Of a stretch of DNA of 64,000 nt, positions 20,192 to 33,184 are shown piece by piece. Every line of letters starts with the position of its first letter. The stretch's first letter is position 1. A program made the position numbers and the translations under genes. Origin of the DNA: Marvania coccoides (lineage: Eukaryota; Chlorophyta; Trebouxiophyceae; Chlorellales; Chlorellaceae); the NCBI GenBank assembly GCA_963854735.1, contig OY978098.1:2926001-2990000 (forward strand), in the 5' to 3' direction. The notes beneath the pieces are model-generated. The model searched no databases, was not told the DNA's origin, and worked only from the letters and a program-made list of their open reading frames with translations.

Positions 20192-23100
20192 TCATTCGGT
20201 GTTGGCACTGGGGCCTACTGCCTGGGGGTCCTCCTTGCGACTGCGCTTGGCGGGGCTGGACCTGCCTTGATTTGAGTCCTTTGAGCCCCGGCGGTGAGAC
20301 TTCACAAGCTCGCCACACACCCTGATAGCTTGCTTCCTCGAAGCGGGCGCAGGGGGCGGCGACTCTGTGTGGCTCAGCGCAGCGTGGCACCGCAACAGCT
20401 CCTTCAGCAGCTCCTCAACTTTCGCGGCGGCGTCTTTGAGCTGCTGCGGCGCTGCCGAGTCATGCACCCACGGAACGCTGTTGAAAAACGTCTGAACCTT
20501 TTGCAGCGCAGTCAGCACAGCGTCCACGGTCTCCAACTCCTCGGGGGTGGCCACAGAAGCGGCAGCATTGTTTGTTTGCTGCGGCACCATTGTGGACTGC
20601 ACCTGCTGCACCGGCACCAGGGTCGTCGATTGGTGGTGCACCGCGCCCAGATCGTTCACTGGCACCATCATCATGGGCACAGAGGTGGGAACCATGCCGG
20701 TAGACTGCTGCACCATCAGCGGGGACCCTGGGCCCATCTGGGTGCGACCGTACAGCATGCTCTGCTGCACCTCGGCCAGCGCGGCAGAGTAGAGACGCTC
20801 CTGAATGACACGCAGTGCGTCGGGGGTGGCCAGCCCCCCCGCAGCCGCTTGGTGCTGCATCTCCAGCGGGATGCGTTCCTGCACCAGCTGAATCGCCCTG
20901 GCCTCGATCTGCTGCGCCATTGCTGGGCTCAGCGCGGCGTTGAGTGCCGGGTTGTATGCAGGGAGGCCCAAGGGGTGCTGGGGCACCATCACGGGCTGGT
21001 GCGCATGCATGCCAGGTGCGACCATGGGGGCAACGGCAGGGAACGTGGGTTGCGGCAGAGCGATGGGAACGGTGTTAGCCAGCGTCGACGCTGCTGGTAC
21101 TAGTCCGCGCGCCCTTTCGATAGCCGCGCTACTGTCCCGCTGTAGCGACTCTGCCCAAGCGCACCCCACCGCTGTGACGATCTTCTTAGCCTCCCCCGAA
21201 GCCAGCGAAGGGGAGCGGAAGCGACCCTTCAGCGGCTGCGCAATCGCGCGCAGCTTCTCCGTGGCTCCCCACGCAGCCAGCGCGTGCACGTGCAGGTGGG
21301 CGTAGGCCTGTAGCACCGCCTCGCAGGCAGACCTGCGCTGCGCCAGCGCAGTGAGCACGTCTGCATGCGGCAGCCACGTCTGCGCGGCACCCTCGCCGCT
21401 GACCGCTGCTGCTGCTGCCGCTGTGTTCAGCAGCAAAGAGCGAGCTGGTCCCAGCACCTCTGACTCCCACTCAGCGCTGCCTTTGTCGCTCTTCACAGTG
21501 ATGCTGGCCCACAGGTCGTACGCACGCTGAAGGACGGGCTCAGCCCTGGCAGCTTCCAGCTGCGCCGCCACCGTGCGCAGTTGGTTGAACAGCGCCGCCT
21601 CAGCCCCCTGCCCGTCTTGCTCGGATCCAGGCGGCAGAAGGTCCTCCAAAGGGCACAGGCCAACGGCGGCGCCCAGCAGCCCCAACACAAAGTTGCCCTT
21701 TGCCAGCTCTTTGAGGTCCCAGTACCCTTTCTTCCCCTGCCATTCCAGCGACGAATCTGCAAACTCCTTTGCAGCCTGCAGCACTTCCACACTGCCGGTG
21801 CTGGTCAGCGCCTCTAGGTACATGCGCAGGGCCTTGCGGAAGCGACCCAGGTGCACCACGGTGCTGTCAGAGCACCACAAGTCCACTGTTTTGCCGGGAG
21901 GGCACAGCCCGAAGTCGCTCTCCTGCGCAGCCTGGGGAAGGTCTGCCTCTGCAGCGCGTTTGGTTCTGCGGCGCCTTTGCCCTGCCCCGTCCGTCGCGAC
22001 TCCCACGATTGGGTGCATGTTTGCGCCGAAAGTTACTTTATTTTTCGAGAAGAGCGGGCCGAGATGTGCAATCACAGCAGCAGGGTTTGAAGAGTGCGCT
22101 TGGGCCAGCCTGCAAGATGCAAAGCAAGTAATTTATTAGATGTGTGCACTTATGTAGATGCGGCTTTAATTTGCAAACAGTTAAAAACTGGTTCTGATCA
22201 GAAACCAATTCAACGAAACTCGCATGGCGGACGCTCGGTGAAAGTACTTGTTCTTCTCCAGGCACCACTGCATGGCAGCAACGCCATCAGCATACATAGC
22301 CTGAGCCGCACGCGTCATGGTCGCCGGGGCCACCATCATTTCCGCGTCCAGAGCAGCGCACGCCTCCTGCGCCTCCCGACTGAAGCAGTAGCGCCCCACC
22401 AGGCGCAGAACTGCGCTGCCCTCCTCCCCGGTAGCCCCGCCTTCTACTGCCTCCAGCTTGGCCAGCAGCTTGAGCCTGGCGGCGTGCAACGTGTAGATGG
22501 GGTCCAACAGTCCGCTGTGGTGTACCAACGCAAGGTGACAGGAGCGGGCAAACGCGGGAAGCCACTCGCTGGGGGGGCGATCCAGCCGCCGCGAGCACCT
22601 GCCCACCTGCATTTGGAGCTCCCAGTCCTCGGGGAACAGCGCGGCAGCAGCCTGGAATGCGCGCAGCGCCGCCTCTGCTGCTGCCACCAGTCGCGGGTCC
22701 TCTCTGCCTGGGCGCAGCGTCAGCTGGTCGTACGTAGGAGGCGCGTTGGCTACTTCGGCGTACAGGGTGTTACCTGCCAATTTCAGCAGGTTTGCCGAGT
22801 CGTCGGGGGATGACACATAGAGCGCCGCCGCTGCGGTGGCCCAGTGACCCAGCCGGCGGTGCGATGCCACGCGGGCCAGCAGATCAGTGCGGTGGCGCCA
22901 CTGCCGCGCAGGCACCATCTCTGCTGCCGTGTCCAGCGTCAGATTTGCCGCCTCGTAATGACTCTCTGCAAGTTCTTTCCAGCCAGCATAACGGCGCGGA
23001 TTGAAAACCAGGTCGGCGCGGCGGGCAGAGAAGAGCACACTCAGCGCTGCATCTGCGCCTCGGTCCAGCATGCCTTCCCCTGGGCAAGCCAGTTCCACCG

Positions 23101-26100
23101 TTTTCTGGACAGTTGGGTGGACGAGGGTGCGGAGGCGGTACAGGGAGCTGTACACCGGCAGGAACACAGCCCACGTTGGGGTTTGGCCGTCCACAGTATC
23201 AGCTTCCATTGCACGCGCCACCAGGCCCTCGAGCGGGTTGACCACGCCAGCAGCGCCGACCTCGGGGGCAGGCTGGGAGGCCATCTCGGCCCACGCTGCA
23301 TCTGCCAGGGACTGCAGGGTGGGCGGCAGGGACGGAAACATGCGGGACACCGCCTCCAGAAATTCTTTGTGTTTGGCCAAGGCGGAGGAAGACTGGGCGA
23401 GCAGCTCGTCAGCCACCAGGGGCCACAGGCTGAGTACCTCTCCTTGAGACACCGGGGGACGCATCCCCCCCGCAGGCGGGCTTTCGGCTGCGTAGGCCCC
23501 GCCCCAGGGCTCATCGCTGGCGGCAACCAGCTTCACGCCATACAGCCAATACAGGCAGTACCGCAACCCGCTCCAGAGTGATGTTTCGACGTAGGAGACA
23601 TCAGTGTCGCCCGCTGCCGCAGCTTGGGCGGCTGCCTGGCACGCTGGGGCCGCTGCAATCAGGCGCTGCGTCAGCACAGCGACAAACGCTCCTTGCCGCT
23701 CCCCCAGCGCGTGCGCATCGCCCAGGGTCTCTGTCAGGTTGAAGCACCAGTCGATGTCAGCCTCTGGCGAGTGCTGAGCCTCGTCGTCGAGGGCCCACAG
23801 CTGCATGGCCACGATGGCCGCATCGCTCAAAGCGTGGCGCAGCGCAGCCTCCCTGGAGCTCATCAGCGACCGCCGCTCGGTGCCGCTGGGCAACGAGTCC
23901 ACGCAGGTGTAGCACAGCCCCAGGGCTTGCTTGAGCACAGCATGCAGGGCACGGCGCTCCAAGGGGTGCAGTGGGGCGGTGGCCAGCGAAGTCTGGACGC
24001 CGTCGAACTGGGTCTCCAGGTGCCGGGCAGCCTGAAGCAGGTCATCCGCTTGGGTGGGGTCCAGAGGCAGCTGCTGCTGCTGCTGAGGGTTGGCAGCAGC
24101 CGGTGTGAAGTCGGGATCTGAAGGAAAAAAAATCAAAGATAACGAAACCAGGATTTAGTAAAAAAATGGGTTTAAAGCATCTTAAAATGAATGAAAAATA
24201 TACTGGCTCACTTTTCAGCACCGCTTCCACTGCATCCGGCGGCTGCGGCAGCCCCGCGCGGAGCAGCCTGAGGTGGCACCGCAGCGCAGTGCCTGGGTCG
24301 TCGGTGGCAGCACAGCATGCAATCAGCACACGCAAAGCACGCGACCAGGTTCGTCGATCGATCATGGCCATGTGGTCCTCCCTGGGCGTGCAATCCAGCA
24401 ACACCGGTGCCAGCACAGCCGCCGCAAGTGCATGCTGTCCGTCTGCCATAGTGCGCTCAGCCTCAGACAGCACGTCGTGCAGCTGCAGCAGCTCCAGCTT
24501 GCCTGCCACCGAGTCTTCTGAAATGAAGGCGTCTGCCTCGCAGTGGGGCAGCTCAATCTCATAATTTCCAGTGCTGCTGCCGCACTGGGAGAGGGCGGTG
24601 CTGCAGTTGCGGTAGGACGCCGCCGCGTCCAAAGGCCGGGCTGCCGCCTCTTGCAGCCGCCCGCGCGCCCACCAGTACCGCGCCTCTGCCGCTGACCTTG
24701 CGCTGCCGTCGGCTTCGTCTCCCGGCCCAGACAGGAAGCGGGAAGAGCGAAACCGAGCCAGCCACAGCTCCCCGCCGCGCTGCAGCTCCTTGTAGCTCAG
24801 CTCGTGGGAGCGAGACTGCGTGTTCGCAGCGTTGCCGGTCCCTGCGGCAGCCCTGGCGGCCAGAAAAGCGGCATCAGCAAAAAGCTCGCCCAAAATCAAG
24901 CAGCCAAGAGGGTACAGCGCCCCTGACCACCGCCACTGCCACTCCTCTAGCCATGCTGCAACTCGCAGCAGCGCGGGTGCCGCTCCCAGCTGCACCAGGC
25001 GAGCTGCAGCCTCGGGCCTGGTCCACTGCCGCACCAGCCGAGCGCTCGCTTCCACCGCGGAAAAGGAGGCGCTGCCGCCCACCACCTCGCTGCCACGCAC
25101 CTCTGACGCCTCCTGGGCGTCGCCTGCGCGCTGTTTGACCTGCACTTCAGAGTCTGCTGGGCTCTTGGACGAAGCGCGGGAGGGGTTCTTTGAACTCTCG
25201 GCAGCGACAGCTGCGTCTTCTGGCTTGCTGTACAGCAGCGGGACCAGAACGCGCAGAAACGACAGCTTGTCTGCGTCCTCATCCGATTTTGGTTTCTCAG
25301 CAGACACCGCCTCTGCGCGCGCCTGGCCCTTGCATCCTCTACAAAAAGATGGGGCAGAAGAGAGTAAACGAATTATTAGTTGAACTACTATTTGGAGAGC
25401 TTGAGGAGCAATTAATACAAACACACACCGTGTCGACCGCACTGCTCGAGCTGGCGACGGGGCAGGGGCAGCCTTTTCAGGCGCTGCAGAGGGGGCGGCA
25501 GCGCTTGGCCCCGCGCCTTCCGCAGCCTGAGTCGGTTGCTGGGGCTGATCTGCAGAGGCTGCAGGGGCACCGTTTGTGGCGGGGTGGGTGGTAGTTTCTG
25601 CACTCTGCACTGCTGGCGGTGGTGGAGTGGGTCCCACCGTCTCAATGTCAATCACCTCATCCTCCTCAGCCTCAGTCTCCATGGGCACAGCTGTCGCAGC
25701 AGCAGCAGTAGCAGCGGCAGCAGGAGCCACTGGCGTTGGTACAACAGTATCAGGCGGCAGCTGGAAGCTCACGTCCGCCATGGCCGTTGCCGGATCTGAC
25801 AGCAGCTCAGCACAGCGCTCCAAAAGGTGCCGCCATGTCGCTTTACGCACCGGTGCTGTCACCGGCACAGGCGCTGCCTCGTTCCCATGCCCATCATGAG
25901 CGCTGTGGTCTGGCAGGGACAACAGCGCCGCCTGCCCAGCTGCTGCAGCGCCTTCAGCGGCAATGCGGCGCGCAAACGGGTGGTGGCCCCCGCTGGCCAC
26001 GGCAGCCTTTGCTAGAGACTCCGCCCTGGAGTAGTCTCCCACGTGCATCAGCACCTGCAGCAGTTTGGCCGAGGCTGTGGGGTGGCGGGGGTCCTGGCGC

Positions 26101-26601
26101 AGCACCTCCTGGAACGCCGACTTCGATGCCGCCCACTCCCCAGACTGCGCTGCCAGCGTGCCGAAGCGGTCCCACAGCGCCACATCGTTGGGATCTTCGC
26201 TGACGGCGCGGTGGAACAGGGAGAGAGCCTCCGAAGCACGCTGTTTGCCCGCGCCAGCAACGACGCCGGCAAGGTTCTTCAGGGACAGAAATCGCACCCT
26301 TTGGAGCCGCTCTGTGGCACTGTCTACCACCAAGGGGTCATCGAGAATTCGGCAGAACGCGACCTGCGTAGAAACACACATAAAAATCAAATCTGAGTGA
26401 TCACTTGTTGATTTTAATTTTATGTTAAAAGGCTCCTCTCACCTCTGCAGCCGAAAAATCGCCACTGCGCACTCTTTCCAAAGCGTTTTCGTATTCACCA
26501 ATCACCCGTGCTTCTTGAGCTTCGAGAGTTTGCTGTGCTGCCTCATCTTGAGCTCGGCGAGACTCTGTGTTGATCGCCGCAAAGCCCGCGAGCCGCACCA
26601 T
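20192..26601 (-). CDS. CABIN1: calcineurin-binding protein CABIN1 / Hir3-like histone chaperone subunit
   Basis: CABIN1 (yeast Hir3) scaffolds the HIRA complex that deposits histone H3.3. Five exons splice with matching phases: 26601-26443, 26363-25429, 25338-24212, 24117-22248 and 22109-20192. They yield 2,002 residues, the usual size for the family. The N-terminus (MVRLAGFAAINTESRRAQDE) and TPR units such as LFHRAVSEDPNDVALWDRFG, AFQEVLRQDPRHPTASAKLL and SLAKAAVASGGHHPFARRI match the start of plant CABIN1-like proteins. Later parts are helical repeats (WELQMQVGRCSRRLDR, DPIYTLHAARLKLLAKLEAV) broken by alanine/proline-rich linkers. The last 600 residues include a glutamine/methionine/valine-rich segment and a basic end (SSPAKRSRKEDP). 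The last intron splits the lysine codon of EKNK. Family call is good for the N-terminus, weaker for the C-terminal third. Confidence 0.85.
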
Positions 26602-26895
26602 GTTTAATACCCTTTACTGCATCTGCTGTATTTTATTTAAATTTCAAAATTTCTGATAACACGCTAGGAAAAAATAGTTCATTCATGGGTTGTTGAACGA
26701 ATATCTCACAGAATGACCTGTCCTGTCGTCCTCTAGCCTCATTTGTGGTAATCTTTTTTACGAGATTTAAGACAGGTTTGAATGAGGGCGGCAGTAAAAT
26801 GAGAACAACACAAACCATGGTACTGTGTTTTGTGCAGTGCAATGCAGTATTTAATATTCAACTGCACAAAAATGACCATGCGGTTCGCGTTGTTT

Positions 26896-29424
26896 TCATT
26901 TTTTCCTCCAAGGCGTCAGGTCCTGCTGCGCAAAGAACAGCATGTAGGCCTGGCACGTGCGCACCACCTCCTCGCTCACCGGCGCCACGTAGGCGTCGTC
27001 GCACAGGTACCACCGCCCGTCGCCAGCACGCACGTACGCCACGTAGTGACCGCCCTGAAAGGTGCCACGGTGGCACACCACGGCAAACAGGTCGTACAGC
27101 GGCGCAGGGGAGTCGCCGGCCTCTGGCGCAGCAGCGGTAGAAGAAGGTCCAGCACTGTCTAAACCCAGGGACACTACTGCAGGCGCAGAGCGGGAAGCAG
27201 CAGCTGCTGCTGCTGCATCGGCTGCTCCTGCTGCTGCATCAGCCGCTGCTGCCAGGGCAGCAGAATTGCCGTGGCTCCTTGCGCGCCGCAGCGCCGCGCC
27301 CCGGAGCACAGGCTGCAGCAGCGCAGAACCGCTGCTGACGGCGGGACTGCCAGCTGCGACGGGGCTGCCAACTCCGGCTCTCTGTTGCGTGGGGCGCGCC
27401 ACATGCCGCCCCTTGAGCGCCTGCGCCGTGAGGAAGGGCGACATGTCCAGGTTCTCCAGCGGAAACGACAGGAAAGTGTCCAGCTTCTTTGCCGTCGCCC
27501 GCGCACCGCCCGCGTGCTCAAAACGCTTGGCGTGCAGCACCAGCACGGGCGGCAGCCGCTCCAGCGACAGCTGCTTCACCGCCCCCTGCTGCGCTCCGCA
27601 CCCAGAGCAGCTCCAGCGCTCAGCGTGGCCAAGGTCCTCTGGCCAAACAAACCGACGCAGACACCCCACTAGCGACGCACCAGGCCAGTGCAGGTACCCA
27701 GCCAGCGCGGGGTGCGACGCGGCAGCGGCTGACCCAGTTGCCGGCCCTGCGGCGCTGGCCTGCCGGTCCTCTGCCTTGGGCAGCCCCAGGCCGCCGTGCA
27801 GCTGCGGGGAAGACAGCGTGTCTTGGGTGGCATCGTCGAACCGGCCGCCTGCTGCGCCCGCTGCCGCTGCCAGTGCCCCTGGCACGTCATGAATGGCACT
27901 GGCCTGCTCAGCATGCTGCGCTGCCATGACTTCTTCTGCGCCCCGCGTGGCCACCGACGTCAGCTCGCTGAGGGAGGCGTCATCCAGGCCCCCCTCGCCA
28001 CCCCCCTCACCTCCCCCCACCTGCGAGCTGGGTTCTGGCGATGGCTCACATTGGGACGGCAGCTGCTGGGTGCCCTTGCTGGCGCCTATGCTGCTCTGTC
28101 GGTTGAGCCTGGCCTGGTGCGCAGCCTTGGCGGCGCCCACCAGCTGCTTGCCTGCCTTGGATGCTACTGCGCCCGCTTTGCCGTTCACCGAGTTGTGGTT
28201 GGGGCGGGGCAGCACCGGCGGGGGCAGGATTTGGCGCGGCGGGGGGATGTCCAATGACAGGTTCATGAACTGATCTCGGGTGGTGGAGGCAGCGCCGCAC
28301 GCGGAGCACACCACGTCTGAGCGCAGGCACCCCCCAAACAGACGCTGCACCACGCTCTCGCGGCCGCCCACGGCGCCCAGCATCTCCAGAATGAACAGAA
28401 AGAACTCATGGGCATCCTGCTGCTTGCACCCTCCGCCCAGCGCGCCCCCCGCCAGCATCCACCAGGCGTGCAGGAAGGCTGCCGGCGAGTGCGGAGAGCG
28501 CTCCCCGCAGTAGACAGCAGAAAACAAGCCGTCCAGCTCGCACGCGATGCAGAACCCACCCTCTGCTGAGATGGCGCACCCCGCTCGTGCGTGCGCGTGC
28601 CCCAGGTGGTACTCTTTCAGCATTGGGCTGTGGACCAGCGCCTGAAGGATGGAGTTCATGAAACAAGTGTGGCCCATGTTATTCAGGCCGCGCAGGCCGG
28701 GCTGAAAGGGGTCAGACCGAGGCAGCGGGGTGAACAGCGGCGGCGTGGCAGCTGGGGTGCACAGCGGGAGCGCCCCGTTGTCAGCTGCCGCTGCTGCCGC
28801 CGCTGCCGCCGCTGCTGCTGCTGCTGCTGCTGCTGTTGTAGATAGAGCGGCTGGGTGGTCGGGCACCGTGGTGCACTGCCGCCTGGAGGCCAGCATGGCC
28901 TGCAATCAACAAGAGGGGGTGGATGGAGATGAGAAGCGGTGAATGAATGGATACTCTTGTCGTTTTTTTATTAAACTACTATAAAATAACCGACTCACCG
29001 CCACAGTTCGGTCGATCTCTGGGCAGTACGCGTAGTCACCGCAGACTGTGCAGTAGATCTCGCTGTTGGAGGTGTCCAGGGCCAGCTCGTGGCCGGCCGC
29101 CCGCTTGCCATGGGCCGCCTTAAGGTCAGCAGCGGAGGCAGAGCGCCGGTCGCAGGCCACGCACGCAAACATGTGCTCGTACCCGTCATCAAAGGCGTCC
29201 TGCACAGCGTTAAAAGGGGGCTAGGCTTGAGCGTGACCTGTCGAAGGCATTGCATATAAAAAGTTCGAGCCCAATGGCACGCCAAACCCCAATTATTCGT
29301 TACTCACGTGGCTGTGAAAATTAGCCCATATCGAATCCAGAATTTTGGTGCGCTTGTGGGGCGAAACCAAGTCCAAGTGAGGACATTGCGATTGAGATGC
29401 TCGTCGTTTCACAGACGGCGCCAT
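26896..29424 (-). CDS. UBP22: USP22/Ubp8-like ubiquitin-specific protease (SAGA deubiquitinase)
   Basis: Ubp8/USP22 removes ubiquitin from histone H2B in the SAGA module. Exons 29424-29308, 29199-28999 and 28899-26896 join in phase 0 into 773 residues. An N-terminal ZnF-UBP spans the first two exons (QCPHLDLV, then FACVACDRRSA, HELALDTSNSEIYCTVCG, DYAYCPEIDRTV). The USP domain has the Cys box GLNNMGHTCFMNSILQAL with catalytic C185, QQDAHEFFLFILEMLG, zinc cysteines CSAC and CSGC, and the His box GGHYVAYVRAGDGRWYLCDD. Two large low-complexity inserts set it apart: an alanine run after the zinc finger, and roughly 170 residues between the LSLDIPPP and LVGCLRRFVWPEDLG blocks. Both are encoded by GCN-rich DNA. 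Catalytic residues look intact. Confidence 0.93.
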
Positions 29425-29892
29425 GCTGCCCTCCTCTCCCCGATGATTTCTGTGGCAGGGGTATTTTAATATGCCGGAGTGCGAAAAGAGGGGGAAGGGA
29501 AAGGCAGGCGGTATGTACATCCGTGTTGTTTGACTTTTGACCAAAATTTTAACGCAAACGCGAGTGTTTTCGGCACAATTCGTGTCTGTTTTAATCTTAA
29601 ATAAATAGTATAGCTCTCGCAGATACGTGATGGCGACGATGGAGCTGTCAGGAGGCAATATAAAGCGAAGCTGACGGCCGAAATAATTGGTGAAATTCCT
29701 CGTTCGATCGCTGCGAAACTCTCTCTCTTGCACAGCTGGACGCTTTAAGTTTTGGAATATTCAGACTAAAGTGGATTCAATCCCGGATATCTAGAGACGG
29801 GGCCACGCGGCTCGCTCTTTGAAACGGATTCATGGAGGTTGGCGCCGCTTGATTCTTATAATATATTTATAATGGTTTAGAATTTAATTTTA
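29425..29892. promoter_or_regulatory. divergent promoter region UBP22 / CDKL kinase
   Basis: AT-rich 468 bases between two oppositely oriented start codons. No gene, repeat or known motif was recognised. Confidence 0.4.
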
Positions 29893-31729
29893 ATGAAGCA
29901 GAAGCCTTCGAACCCAATACATCCAAATTTACCTCAACCGCAGAATTACGAGCGCATCTCTCACGTGGGAGAAGGAACCTACGGCGCTGTGTACCGATGC
30001 CACGTGAAGGGGACGGTGGAGGTGGTGGCCATCAAAAAGTTCAAGGCCGACGAAGGCGACAGCCAGGTGGGGGGAGTTTGGTTCTTTAGCACATCGTCTC
30101 TCTTCTATAAAAAAAAAGTAATAATCTTTACAGGTGCTGAAGACGGCAATGCGAGAGGTGGGCATGCTGCGCTCGCTGCGCCACGACAACCTGGTGTGCC
30201 TGATGGACGTATTCAGACACCACGGCAAGCTGTGCTTGGTGTTTGATTTCGTGGAGTCGACGGTGCTGCAGCTGCTGGACCGCGCCCCAGGGGGCCTCCC
30301 GGAGCGCATCGTCAAGTGCCTCGTTTGGCAGCTCCTCCACGCGCTGGACTACCTCCACACCCACAAAGTCATGCACCGTGACGTCAAGCCCGAAAACCTG
30401 CTGGTGTCTCACGACGGCGTGCTCAAGCTCTGCGATTTTGGGTTTGCTCGCAGACTAGACGGCGGAAGCAGCAGCAGCAGCGAGGGAGGGAGGTACACCA
30501 GCTACGTGGCCACCAGGTGGTACCGCGCGCCGGAGCTGCTGGTGCGCGGCCCTCTGCGTGGGCAGTACGGCGCTGAAGTGGATATTTGGGCGGTGGGGTG
30601 CGTGGTGGTGGAAATGCTGACAGGCAAACCGGCCTTTCCTGGAGCCACGGATATTGAACAGCTGCAGCTGGTGCAATCGTGTACGGGGCCTGTCGCACGA
30701 TTCACATCAGCCCAGTTCACAGTCACCCCTGCCAACAGCACCACCATCTCGGCAAAGTTTGCGCACCTCGGGGCTGGAGCAGTGGGCTTCTTGGAGACGT
30801 GCTTGCAAGGGGATCCCGAGAAGCGCCCTTCCGCAGCGCAGCTGCTCACGCACCCCTGGCTCGCCGACTCTGCCACTTGGCTGACGCTGCAGTTTTTGGA
30901 AGCCAGGGAGCGGGACAGGCAGGCGCTGTCTCGCCGCCGAGCGCTGCTCCAGCGGCAGCAGCGGCTGAACCTGACCACCGCGCAGGTGGTGCGGCCAGAA
31001 CTCGTGGTTCCCTGTGCTGGTGCAGCTACCTCCACAGCATTGGCTTTGGAGTCTCGCGCTTCAGCCACGACCACGACAACGGTCGCTGCAGGTGCCCCGC
31101 GACCCACCACCAGAAGCATCGCAAGCAGAGCAGCAGAGCAAGAGGACCGGCGCAGCTCCGTGGTCGCTGCTGCTGCTGACGCCGCTGCTGGGCGGACGGG
31201 TGTGGGGGCCACAGCGGGGGCTCGAGGCGGCATGCAAGGCCCGTCCCCCTACCTGTCACGACCTAGGCAGCCTGCTGCTGGGGGTTCTTCTTCTTCTGGG
31301 GGATGGCGGCCGCCTGCGACAAGCCACGTCAAGTGCAGCATCCGCACCAGGGACGGGCCTCAGCAGGCGCAGGCATCGACGCAGGCGTTGACATCACATG
31401 GCGTCACAGCGCGCCCAGGGACAAGGCCAGCCACGCAGCAGCATGCGCATGCGCGATCGCTGCCAGCACAAATTCAAAACCACGTCGCAGAGGAAGGAGA
31501 GCCCGCTTCCCGCACCAGCGAGCACGTGCACCTGTCTTCGACTAGGAATGGGGGCAGTGGCAGCGTGGACGAGAGCCACATAGTGTCGTCTCCGCGATCG
31601 CGCAGCATTTTCAGCAAACTGATGCGCAGTTCAAAAGGAGCAGGAGGCAAGGATGGTGGTGGTGGGACAGAGCGAGCGCTGAAATGGACTGGGTTGGCCG
31701 AGGACAAAGCAAAAGAAGAAAAGAGATAG
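29893..31729 (+). CDS. CDKL-type (cyclin-dependent kinase-like) protein kinase
   Basis: Two exons, 29893-30066 and 30134-31729, join in phase 0 into 589 residues. The kinase domain (about residues 18-290) begins [18 protein letters not shown] with [12 protein letters not shown]; the catalytic loop is [13 protein letters not shown] is in [12 protein letters not shown], and the activation loop has the [15 protein letters not shown] form. The region before the HRD ([20 protein letters not shown]) and the TxY-type activation motif place it in the CDKL family. Members regulate cilium length in algae and animals. The remaining 300 residues are basic, serine- and alanine-rich with no recognised domain. 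If the alga has flagella, a ciliary role is the first guess; that is inference. Confidence 0.88.
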
Positions 31730-32004
31730 GGGAAAAAAACGGCAGCAGTCGATTTACTTATTCATTAAAAAAATAAAAAGTTGTTCATTTGAAAGAAAGA
31801 CATTTTTGTATGCTTGATGATTATTATTATTTTCTATAATTTCTATAACAATTAATTCATCGTGCGCTGCGAGAAAACGACGAGGCAAATACACAGAATG
31901 GGTTCATATGACGGAAGAATTTCGTCAAGAATACATATAAAAAAAGAAGAAAAGGAAACACCGATGTCAAAATTACATACATGACGATTGGCGTCACTGG
32001 CTTT

Positions 32005-32995
32005 CTACAGTTTTGTTGTTCCTGCGGGGAAATTTATTGGCACGCTGTTGTCACAGTGCGATTGATTTTCCTGCGTTCCTGCCGCAGCTGCTGGCAATCG
32101 AATGAACAACAAGTCTTCGTCGGTGCCTGGGGAATATAGGAGGAAGGAGAAAAAAAGCAGTTCAGCGGAATTGCAGAATGTTTTATTGCATGCAATTTGC
32201 CTACCGTATGCCCTCCGTGCCGCCTCGAGCCCCGTCTCTGACAGTCTGGTGGTGTCTCCGGCAGCTGGGTCGCGAACGCAGTATTCGCCGTTCTCGTACC
32301 CATGCAATAGCAGATAGTGCCCGGTGTAAGACGCCCCCGCCTTCTGGAAAGAAGAAGAAACTGCTCCGAGTTTTGTCTTGTCAACCAGTGCCAAAACCAG
32401 GAAGCGCCCGCTCAGCACTGCGCCCCTCAGCTGCTCGGACGACACTGACATGCGCTCCACCCAGATACTGTTCTCAACTGCTCGCGCAAACAGCGAATCC
32501 ACCCTGGCAACGTCCTCGCTCATGTTTGCCGAATAAAACAATTCAGTCTGGTAGTCTGGGTTGGCTCCAACGCAGGTGGTGGTGAACAGCACGTGGGCGC
32601 CATGCATGCGCAGCAGGTACGCCAGATCAATTGTCCACACGCTCGTGGTGGGGCACAGGGAGTAAAGCGAAGAGAGGGGAGGAGCGGCGGTGCCCATGGC
32701 ACCAGCTGGGAGCACCGCCGACAGCGCCATCGCAACACACGCCAGGCCGCAGTCCCTGATGATGATGATGCATCAGCGAGGGGGTATTTGAGCGCTTCAG
32801 GTGTCAAACATTCAGCGCGAGAGCATTCAAAATAATTAATCTCGCTTACCACGTTTGGGTCTGGGGCACGTAATCAATAGGAACAGGCTGCAAGCCCAGC
32901 CCATGATCCCAAATTTTGAGCATAGAGAGATCATTAATCGGGGCAGCCTCGGGGCTTTCAGGCTCTGCAGCTTGGGTAAGTGCTGCTTCACCCAT
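32005..32995 (-). CDS. GUCD1: guanylyl cyclase domain-containing protein GUCD1-like
   Basis: Three exons (32995-32850, 32755-32205, 32126-32005) splice in phase into 272 residues. The family has a papain-like peptidase fold (plant GC1/GUCD1); its reported guanylyl cyclase activity is debated. Family marks are VPQTQTWDCGLACVAMALSA with the Cys, then SLCPTTSVWTIDLAYLLRMH, HVLFTTTCVGANPDYQTELF, FLVLALVDKTKL, YTGHYLLLHGYENGEYCVRD with the His, and ETGLEAARRAYGTDEDLLFI. All blocks are present and in order. Intron 2 is 78 bases and has no in-frame stop, so retention would add 26 residues without ending the protein. The first exon supplies the start MGEAALTQAAEPESPEA. Confidence 0.92.
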
Positions 32996-33184
32996 CTAAA
33001 AAAAAATCACAAGAGCTACTCCCTCTGAGGCCCCACATGGAGCAAGTAGAGCTGTTGTAAGTATGCTGCTAATAAAAATAAAAAACATTTCAAAGTGGGC
33101 GTTACATTTAAAAAAAGGGAAGCAATACAAAAGAGACGTCGACTACGACAGCAAAATGCAAAATACAGTTTAATCATCCAAAAG

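Noticed and set aside
28780..28845. GCN/GCT repeat as a possible CRISPR-like or satellite array
   Set aside because: It is a coding poly-alanine tract of the deubiquitinase with no spacers.
29240..29290. GTTCGAGCCC, resembling a tRNA B box
   Set aside because: No A box or cloverleaf can be folded around it, and it lies in a USP22 intron.
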